61,959 bases of DNA from an uncultured SAR116 cluster alpha proteobacterium (GTDB taxonomy: Bacteria; Pseudomonadota; Alphaproteobacteria; Puniceispirillales; Marisalimonadaceae). Shown piece by piece: positions 55,611 to 61,959 of the stretch. The stretch covers positions 1-61,959 of the forward strand of contig CACJQK010000006.1 in NCBI GenBank assembly GCA_902595515.1, written 5' to 3'. Under the pieces are notes generated by a model that was given only the letters and a program-made list of their open reading frames with translations, did no database searches and was not told the origin of the DNA. Positions within the stretch are counted from its first letter, which is position 1; each line of letters starts with the position of its first letter. The position numbers were made by a program, and so were the translations under genes.

Positions 55611-58600
55611 ATGGATAATTTAATCAAATTTGCAATTAAACAACCTATTGCAGTTGCTGCAATGGTTTTTCTTATCATTGCTTTTGGTTTTGTTTCTTTA
55701 CAAAAAATACCAATCCAAATGACACCTGACATTGACAAACCAGTTTTACAAGTAAGAGTCTCATGGCCAGGTGCTTCTCCTAAAGATGTTGAAAGAGAGG
55801 TTGTTACTAGGGTTGAATTGGCTGTTAGTTCACTTACTGGTGTTGAAACAGTTGTATCAGATAGTCGATTTGGATCAGCAAGGGTAACCTTAACATATTC
55901 TGTTGGTCAAGACATGGATATTGCTCTTGTACAACTTTTGAGTAAAGTTTCTTCAATTGATGGTTTGCCTTTTGACGCAAAACGGCCTACAGTTCGCACA
56001 TCTAATTCAGACGACAGTCCAATTTCAAGATTAGCTATGATTAAATTACCTGGATCTAAAATAGAAGATTTAGGTACTTTAGGTGATTTTGTTGAATATG
56101 AAATTGTAGAAAAATTATCACGTATTGAAGGCATTTCAGAGATAACATTTCGTGGGGGTCAAAGAAAAGAATTAAAAGTAGCTTTAGATATAAATAAATT
56201 AGCTGAATATTCAATTTCAATACCAGTTGTATTAGAGGCATTAAAAGCTAGTTCGGCGCAAGTTACTGCAGGAGAAATTATTGAAGGAAAAAGAACTTAT
56301 TCCCTTCGAGCTGAAGCTATTTCATATACGCCTGCAACTGCTAAAAAAATAATTTTGCGATCAGAAACGGGTTTAGATGGTATTCCAATAAATGTTAAGC
56401 TAGAAGATGTAGCAAAAATTTATATGTCTTATAAAAAACCTACAAGTTTTAGGAGATTAAACGGACAGGATGCTATTACTTTTGCAGTAATTAGAGAACC
56501 TAAATCAAACGTTGTAGAAATTATCAAAGATCTAAAGATAGAAATTGAAAAATTAAATAATGGTATTCTTGCTGAAAATGGTCTTGTTTTGAATAATGTT
56601 TATGATGAAACAGTGTATATAAATGCTGCCATTAAATTAGTTCAACAAAATATTATTATCGGTGGAATTCTTGCAATATGCATATTAATGCTTTTCTTAA
56701 GGAGCATCAGACCAACGTGTATAATTATGTTAGCAATACCAGTTTCAGTTATTGGTACATTTGTAGCAATTTCGTGGTTAGGTCTTTCTGTGAACGTCAT
56801 CTCGTTGGCTGGACTAGCCTTTGCTGTTGGAATGGTGGTTGATGCTTCAATTGTTAGTCAAGAAAATATATATAGATTAAAGCAGTCAGACATGTCTGCT
56901 GCTATGGCATCATATAGTGGCTCTAAACAAGTTTGGGCTCCAATACTAGGTTCTGCATTAACTACTGTAGTTGTGTTCATTCCAATTTTATTGTTAGATT
57001 TGCCAGTAGGACAATTATTTAGAGATATAGGCATAGCAATTTCAGTATCTGTATTAATCTCAGTTGTAATTTCTATAACATTAATACCATCTGTAGCTTC
57101 TAGAATACTAGATTGTCCTATAGAAAAAGAAGAAAAGAGATTTTCTATTAAATTTATTGATTATTTTGCAGGTAAAATAGCAAAATCTATACAAACATAT
57201 GCTTCCTGGTCAACTAGTTCTTTGAAATCTGGTTTAACTGTTGTTTGTTGTTTGATAATAACCGCTGTTTTAATAATAGTATCCTTTCTTCCTCCACTTG
57301 ATTATTTACCTGATGGAAATAGAAATTTTGTGTTTGCCCGTATAATTGTGCCACCAGGTTATAACAAAGAATCAACTGTTGAAATATCTAGAGCGATGGA
57401 GAGAGCTGCAAAACCACTATGGGAAGCTGAGAGTGATGGTCCTTATGGAAAACCTAAGATTTCACGTTTCTTCTTTGTAGCTTATTCAGGAGGCGCATTT
57501 GCAGGAGCAGCTACTGAAAATCCTGAAAGAGTAAAAGAAATTTTGCCAGTATTAACAAAACCGATAAGATCACAACCAGGCGCTAGAGCATTTGCTCAAC
57601 AAGCTTCATTATTTGGAAGATCGGTAGGTGGGTCTAGAGTAATAAAACTTGAAATTACAGGACCTTCCTTAAATTTAATACAACCATCAGCACAACAAAT
57701 TTTTAGAAGTGTGAGAAAGGAATTTCCACCTAAAGATGGACATCAAGTTAGGTCAGTTCCTCAAATGGGAACTGGGTCTCCTCAAGTAATAATAAAACCT
57801 ATTCCGGAAAGATTAGCTGATATTGGAATGTCAGCTAAAGATTTAGCACAATCTTTAGATGTATATAATGACGGCATAAGAATCTTAGAAATACCGTTTG
57901 AAGGAAGATTAATTGAGCTAGTTTTAACTTCAAATAAAGCCAATACTAACAAAATAGATGATTTAAAAAATTTACCATTGATACTCAAAACAGGAGAATT
58001 AGTAAGATTGTCACAAGTTGCAGAGATTGACTTGATTGGTGTCCCGAAACAAATAAAAAGATTATCAGGAAGAAGAGTGGTTACATTACAATTACGTCCA
58101 CATGAGAGTATTTCATTAGAAGACGCTGTTTTAAAATTGCAGAACTCAGTAATTAAACCTCTATCAAACAACTTACCTAATGGTATTTCTATAAACTTGT
58201 CTGGTGCAGCAAGTGAATTAGAACGGACATGGATTGCAATGAAAAATAATGTCTTAATTGCTTTCTTTGTAATATTTTTATTGCTTACAGTTCTAATGAG
58301 GTCATTTATTCTACCTTTTGTAATTATGATAACTGTCCCTATAGCAGGTGCAGGGGGAGTTATGGGTTTAGTTGTTTTAAATCAATTTACTACTCAATCA
58401 CTGGATATGCTAACTATGTTAGGTTTTATAATCTTGACTGGAATTGTTGTGAATAATTCTATTTTAATGGTAGAGCAAACTCTTTGGCATATTAGATATG
58501 AAGGCATGAAAATTTCAGAAGCTATCACTGAAGCAACAAGAAATAGAATAAGACCCATTTTTATGTCAACCTTGACAAGTCTGTTTGGGTTAATTCCACT

Positions 58601-58778
58601 TGTAATTTTCCCAGGCTCTGGTTCAGAATTATATCGTGGTATTGGAACCGTTGTTTTCGGAGGATTATCCACCTCTGCTATTTTGACTTTACTTATGGTT
58701 CCACCCTTACTTGGTTTAGCTTTAAAATTCGAAAAAGTAAAACCAATATCTAAAAATACTCAGGAAGAATTTATTTAA
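55611..58778 (+). CDS. RND efflux transporter permease (HAE1/AcrB-like)
   Basis: 1055 residues, normal for trimeric RND pumps, with 12 transmembrane segments and two large periplasmic loops. IQMTPDIDKPVLQVRVSWPG near 35-54 is the family start. In TM4, GMVVDASIVSQEN carries D411 but Ala in place of the second Asp of AcrB (D408), and in TM10 GIVVNNSILMVEQ has Asn at about 948 where AcrB has K940. The proton relay therefore differs from AcrB. With the adaptor it exports drugs, lipids or metabolites; substrate unknown. Confidence 0.92.
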   Translation: MDNLIKFAIKQPIAVAAMVFLIIAFGFVSLQKIPIQMTPDIDKPVLQVRVSWPGASPKDVEREVVTRVELAVSSLTGVETVVSDSRFGSARVTLTYSVGQDMDIALVQLLSKVSSIDGLPFDAKRPTVRTSNSDDSPISRLAMIKLPGSKIEDLGTLGDFVEYEIVEKLSRIEGISEITFRGGQRKELKVALDINKLAEYSISIPVVLEALKASSAQVTAGEIIEGKRTYSLRAEAISYTPATAKKIILRSETGLDGIPINVKLEDVAKIYMSYKKPTSFRRLNGQDAITFAVIREPKSNVVEIIKDLKIEIEKLNNGILAENGLVLNNVYDETVYINAAIKLVQQNIIIGGILAICILMLFLRSIRPTCIIMLAIPVSVIGTFVAISWLGLSVNVISLAGLAFAVGMVVDASIVSQENIYRLKQSDMSAAMASYSGSKQVWAPILGSALTTVVVFIPILLLDLPVGQLFRDIGIAISVSVLISVVISITLIPSVASRILDCPIEKEEKRFSIKFIDYFAGKIAKSIQTYASWSTSSLKSGLTVVCCLIITAVLIIVSFLPPLDYLPDGNRNFVFARIIVPPGYNKESTVEISRAMERAAKPLWEAESDGPYGKPKISRFFFVAYSGGAFAGAATENPERVKEILPVLTKPIRSQPGARAFAQQASLFGRSVGGSRVIKLEITGPSLNLIQPSAQQIFRSVRKEFPPKDGHQVRSVPQMGTGSPQVIIKPIPERLADIGMSAKDLAQSLDVYNDGIRILEIPFEGRLIELVLTSNKANTNKIDDLKNLPLILKTGELVRLSQVAEIDLIGVPKQIKRLSGRRVVTLQLRPHESISLEDAVLKLQNSVIKPLSNNLPNGISINLSGAASELERTWIAMKNNVLIAFFVIFLLLTVLMRSFILPFVIMITVPIAGAGGVMGLVVLNQFTTQSLDMLTMLGFIILTGIVVNNSILMVEQTLWHIRYEGMKISEAITEATRNRIRPIFMSTLTSLFGLIPLVIFPGSGSELYRGIGTVVFGGLSTSAILTLLMVPPLLGLALKFEKVKPISKNTQEEFI

Positions 58779-58813
58779 TTCTAACTAAATTATAACTCTT
58801 TATTTTTATTTAG

Positions 58814-58844
58814 TGACAAAACACTTAATAAAAAGCTATATAAT
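58814..58844 (+). promoter_or_regulatory. Candidate promoter for typA
   Basis: TGACAA at 58814-58819 and a TATATAAT stretch at 58837-58844 could be -35 and -10 elements with about 18 nt spacing. It is the best match in the 105-nt gap but spacing is ambiguous. Confidence 0.35.
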
Positions 58845-58883
58845 CACCGTTATGTTAAATCTTAACAAAATTAAATAAGTAAA

Positions 58884-60728
58884 ATGAAAAATGTTATGTC
58901 AGCAGAAGAGAAAATAAAATTAATCAGAAATATAGCCATTATTGCTCATGTCGATCATGGTAAAACAACCTTAGTTGATGCATTGTTACAACAGTCCGGT
59001 ACATTTGCTGCTCATTCAGAATTAATTGAAAGAGTAATGGATTCTAACGATTTAGAAAAAGAACGTGGCATAACGATTTTATCAAAAAATACAGGATTAA
59101 GATGGAAAGAATGGAGAATTAATATTGTAGATACTCCAGGTCATGCCGATTTTGGTGGTGAAGTTGAGAGAGTTTTATCTATGGTAGACTCAGTATTGTT
59201 ATTAGTTGATGCTGTTGATGGTCCTATGCCACAAACTAGTTTTGTTACTAAAAAAGCTCTCGAAGCTGGCCTCTGTCCTATTGTCGTAATAAACAAAGTT
59301 GACAGAGATGGAGCTAGACCAGATTGGGTATTAGACCAAACTTTTGATCTTTTTGATAAATTAGGTGCTAATGAAACCCAACTTGATTTTCCTGTTGTTT
59401 ATGCATCTGCATTACAGGGCTGGGCAACTAATGACTTGATAGATAAAAAAAATAATATGGATGCAATATTCGATACTATCATAAACAAAGTTCCTTACCC
59501 AAATGTTGATCCAAATAGTAACCTTCAAATGCAAATATCAGCCTTAAGTTACTCTAGTTATGTTGGTTTGATAGGAACAGGAAGAATAAGAAGAGGACAC
59601 TTAAAAAAGGGTCAAAACGTCTCTATCGGAAATGAAAATGGAAACGTTCGTCAAGGTAAAGTTCTACAAATAATGAATTTTCATGGTTTAGAAAAGAAAG
59701 AAGTTGATGAAGCTAATGCAGGAGACATTGTAGCAATAAGCGGTCTAGGAGAGCTAAAAATTTCTGATACAATTTGTGAGGTAGGAAAGTTTGAAGCATT
59801 AGAAAAGCTGTCAGTGGATGAGCCTACTATTAGTATGATGATACAAGTAAATGATAGTCCATTTGCAGGTCAAGAAGGAAAATTAGTTACAAGCAGGTCA
59901 ATCCGTGAAAGGTTACATCAAGAATTAAAAACTAATGTTGCATTAAGAGTTGAAGATACAGATAATCCTGACAAATTTAGAATTTCAGGTCGTGGAGAAC
60001 TACACTTGTCTATTCTTATAGAGAATATGAGAAGAGAAGGTTTCGAAATGGGTGTTTCATCTCCAGAAGTTATTACAAAAATCATAGATAATGTAAAAAA
60101 TGAACCATTTGAAAACTTAACCATTGATATAGAAGAAATTCATCAAGGCAAAATAATGGAAAAATTGGGTGAAAGAAAAGCTCAATTGGTAGATATGGTT
60201 CCAGACAGCAATGGTAGGGTTCGTATAGATTATAGCATTGCTAGTAGGGGTTTAATAGGTTTTAGAACAGAATTTTTAACATTAACCTCTGGCTCAGGTC
60301 TAATGTATCATACTTTTGATAAGTATAGACCTGTTATTGAAGGATTGCAGACTGGAAGAAGAAATGGAGCTTTAATTTCAATAAGCCAAGGCAAAGCTCT
60401 TCCATATGCATTATTTAACCTTCAAGATAGAGGAAAAATGATAATTAAAAATGGTGTTGAAGTTTATGAGGGGATGATCATTGGTATACATAGCAGAAAT
60501 AATGATCTTGTTGTAAATCCACTAAAAGGTAAACAACTTACAAATGTCAGGGCTTCTGGTAGTGACGACGCTGTTTTATTAACAACACCTATAAATGTTA
60601 CTTTAGAATTTGCATTGGAATTCATAAATTATGATGAACTCATTGAAGTAACACCAGTAAGTCTTCGGATTAGAAAAAAATTTTTAAAAGAACATGAAAG
60701 AAAAAAAGCAGCAAGAACTGCATCTTAA
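58884..60728 (+). CDS. typA: Translational GTPase TypA/BipA
   Basis: 614 residues, full length. G1 AHVDHGKTTL near 20-29, switch region KERGITILSKNT, G3 DTPGHADFGGEVER near 81-94 and G4 NKVDRDGARPDW near 136 identify an EF-G-like GTPase; FRISGRGELHLSILIENMRREG near 372-393 is the domain III hallmark and the C-terminal domain unique to BipA is present. It binds ribosomes and aids 50S assembly, especially under cold or stress. Start could be the first ATG or MSAEEK four codons later. Ends 1 nt from the convergent mocA-like gene. Confidence 0.96.
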   Translation: MKNVMSAEEKIKLIRNIAIIAHVDHGKTTLVDALLQQSGTFAAHSELIERVMDSNDLEKERGITILSKNTGLRWKEWRINIVDTPGHADFGGEVERVLSMVDSVLLLVDAVDGPMPQTSFVTKKALEAGLCPIVVINKVDRDGARPDWVLDQTFDLFDKLGANETQLDFPVVYASALQGWATNDLIDKKNNMDAIFDTIINKVPYPNVDPNSNLQMQISALSYSSYVGLIGTGRIRRGHLKKGQNVSIGNENGNVRQGKVLQIMNFHGLEKKEVDEANAGDIVAISGLGELKISDTICEVGKFEALEKLSVDEPTISMMIQVNDSPFAGQEGKLVTSRSIRERLHQELKTNVALRVEDTDNPDKFRISGRGELHLSILIENMRREGFEMGVSSPEVITKIIDNVKNEPFENLTIDIEEIHQGKIMEKLGERKAQLVDMVPDSNGRVRIDYSIASRGLIGFRTEFLTLTSGSGLMYHTFDKYRPVIEGLQTGRRNGALISISQGKALPYALFNLQDRGKMIIKNGVEVYEGMIIGIHSRNNDLVVNPLKGKQLTNVRASGSDDAVLLTTPINVTLEFALEFINYDELIEVTPVSLRIRKKFLKEHERKKAARTAS

Positions 60729-60729
60729 A

Positions 60730-61332
60730 TTAATTATATGTTTTTGCCAGCTCATCTTTTGTATCTATATCAAAAATTGTTCCAAATTCTGACTTAAGGG
60801 TAATTATATCTTTTTTTCTAATCAGTGATCTTGCACCAAAATCATCTTTTAGACTTTTTAAAGTGCTAAAATAATTTCTTGGCAAGATAACAGGATTGCC
60901 TATTTTAGAATTATATTCAGGCATTACTACTTTTAGACAATTGAGTTCCATAAATTTTTTTTCTAAATTAATAATGTCTTTAGAATTAATATATGGCATA
61001 TCTGCTGGAATAATCATAACACCGTCAATTTCTGTATCTAAATTATTCATTCCTAGAGCTATTGAAGTCCCAATACCTTTTTTGTAGTTTATATTCTCTA
61101 AAATTTTGATGCCTTTATTTAATATTAAATTTTTAATTTTTTTATGTTCGTGTCCTACTATTACAATCAATTCTGAAGGATCATATATCTCAATTAATGT
61201 ATCCAAAATATGATTAATTATAGGTTTACCATTGATCATTGCTGAGAGTTTATTTTTATCTCCAAAACGTTTACTCTGCCCTGCAGCCAGTAAAATTTTT
61301 TTTATTTTATGACTTTTCTTTTCATTTTTCAT
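60730..61332 (-). CDS. Molybdenum cofactor cytidylyltransferase-like (MocA) protein
   Basis: 200-residue nucleotidyltransferase. The N-terminal nucleotide motif LLAAGQSKRFGDKNKLSAMI near 14-33 and VMIIPADMPYIN near 104-115 match MocA/MobA-like enzymes that attach CMP to molybdopterin for xanthine-dehydrogenase-type enzymes. Its start overlaps the preceding XdhC-family gene by 11 nt, a pairing typical of molybdenum hydroxylase maturation. GTP-using MobA is the alternative, but the XdhC neighbour favours the CTP form. Confidence 0.82.
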   Translation of the reverse strand: MKNEKKSHKIKKILLAAGQSKRFGDKNKLSAMINGKPIINHILDTLIEIYDPSELIVIVGHEHKKIKNLILNKGIKILENINYKKGIGTSIALGMNNLDTEIDGVMIIPADMPYINSKDIINLEKKFMELNCLKVVMPEYNSKIGNPVILPRNYFSTLKSLKDDFGARSLIRKKDIITLKSEFGTIFDIDTKDELAKTYN

Positions 61333-61959
61333 GATCGTTGCGTCTATAATTTATTATCTCTGCTAATATAGAAGTAGCAATTTCTGCAGGTGTTTTTGCC
61401 TTAATATCCAGGCCTATTGGAGCATGAATTTTAGATAATTCGATTTCATTGAACCCTTTTTCAAGTAATCTTTCACATCTTTTGTTATGAGTTTTTTTGC
61501 TTCCTAAAGATCCTATATATCCAAAATTCTTTTTCATACAAAATATTAAGGCTAAGTCATCAATTTTTGGATCATGTGTAAGCGTTACTAAATGTGAAGA
61601 TTCATCTAAATGAAACTTTGCAAGTGCTTCATCGGGCCATTTATTAATTATTTTACAGTTTGGAAATCTATCTTTTGTTGCAAAATGATCTCTCGGATCA
61701 ATTAATATTATTTCATAATCTGCTATATAAGCAAATGAAACAAGTGCTTGAGCAATATGAACAGCTCCAATAATAAATAGTCTAGGTTTAGGGTCAATTA
61801 TATGAATAAATTCATTTTTTGATTTATCAAAATGACTTATCTGGTTGTTTATTGTATTGTCAAACTTCCTATTGCCGGTTGAGCAATCAATTCTTAGTTT
61901 AATAACTTGTCTTTTTTTTATACTATCTACAATTGAATAAACAATTTTATCTTCCAATT
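61322..61959 (-). CDS. XdhC/CoxI family molybdenum hydroxylase maturation protein (5' end outside window)
   Basis: At least 211 residues, open to the window edge, so the N-terminus is missing. The Rossmann segment PKPRLFIIGAVHIAQALVSF (near 55-74 of the visible part) and C-terminal GYIGSLGSKKTHNKRCERL with HAPIGLDIKAKTPAEIA are signatures of XdhC/CoxI proteins, which insert sulfurated cofactor into xanthine dehydrogenase or CO dehydrogenase-like enzymes. The hydroxylase genes themselves are not in the window. Confidence 0.87.
   Translation of the reverse strand, partial: LEDKIVYSIVDSIKKRQVIKLRIDCSTGNRKFDNTINNQISHFDKSKNEFIHIIDPKPRLFIIGAVHIAQALVSFAYIADYEIILIDPRDHFATKDRFPNCKIINKWPDEALAKFHLDESSHLVTLTHDPKIDDLALIFCMKKNFGYIGSLGSKKTHNKRCERLLEKGFNEIELSKIHAPIGLDIKAKTPAEIATSILAEIINYRRNDHEK

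Noticed and set aside
1-61959. tRNA, rRNA, CRISPR, transposase, integrase, prophage or toxin-antitoxin genes
   Set aside because: I looked at gaps and gene content on both strands and saw none; all gaps are shorter than 300 nt and flanked by housekeeping or metabolic genes. A covariance-model search would be decisive for small RNAs.

Overview
The window is about 62 kb of AT-rich DNA (roughly one third GC by eye), densely packed with genes on both strands. It contains no rRNA, tRNA, CRISPR array, transposase, integrase or long repeat that I could recognise, and no gene-free stretch longer than 300 bases. The gene set (a long alphaproteobacterial-type dCTP deaminase, RecX, IalB-family and DUF4864 proteins, argD-argF-hslO, TRAP and ABC solute uptake, a compact methylmalonyl pathway) points to a streamlined, probably planktonic marine alphaproteobacterium such as a low-GC HIMB59/AEGEAN-169-like or SAR116-like lineage. 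That placement is inferred from content and composition, not from a marker phylogeny.

Layout. 1-5905: sugar-acid uptake and oxidation. A minus-strand run carries an L-idonate-type dehydrogenase, TRAP transporter dctP-dctQ-dctM and an SMP-30 lactonase; a gluconate 5-dehydrogenase-like SDR diverges from it, and the end of an aldose 1-epimerase meets it. 6000-8789: an Lrp-type regulator and a tungstate transporter (tupA facing away from tupBC). 8793-17285: a peptide/N-acyl-amino-acid locus in which one Dpp-type ABC transporter is split between two facing transcription units and accompanied by three different amide hydrolases. 17416-23407: an alpha/beta hydrolase, three transporters of the MFS and DMT families, a DUF1932 dehydrogenase, a rhodanese and a DUF4864 protein. 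23476-26271: a TPR lipoprotein-like protein, a two-subunit CoA-transferase and a VTT membrane protein. 26268-36772: acetyl-CoA synthetase, recX, an orphan ABC-2 permease, dcd, argD-argF-hslO, a TrkH-type K+ transporter, folE and an orphan ABC ATPase. 36805-45635: an SprT-like protein and a complete propionate to succinyl-CoA pathway (mce, pccB, pccA, methylmalonyl-CoA mutase, prpE). 45632-61957: quinone oxidoreductase, a small unknown protein, argG, ialB, rlmN, a BI-1 family protein, a glutathione peroxidase with an FAD monooxygenase, pckA, a two-gene RND efflux pump, typA, and mocA-xdhC, which is cut by the window edge.

The metabolic theme is heterotrophy on organic acids, sugar acids, peptides and short-chain acyl-CoAs, with carbon entering at acetyl-CoA, propionyl-CoA and gluconate and PEP carboxykinase supplying gluconeogenesis. 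TupABC and MocA/XdhC suggest that molybdenum or tungsten enzymes are encoded elsewhere.

The most unusual sequence-level observation concerns two genes, pccB and dctQ. Their conserved N-termini extend upstream of any in-frame ATG, GTG or TTG that could include them. In both, a GGAG ribosome binding site is followed exactly 7 nt later by an in-frame ATC, suggesting AUC initiation. A second pattern is a strong hairpin exactly 10 nt after the stop codon of two solute-binding-protein genes (dctP and dppA), just before their permease genes. I found no clear evidence for a wholly new defence or mobile system; the strongest candidate for undescribed biology at locus level is the split Dpp transporter with its three hydrolases.
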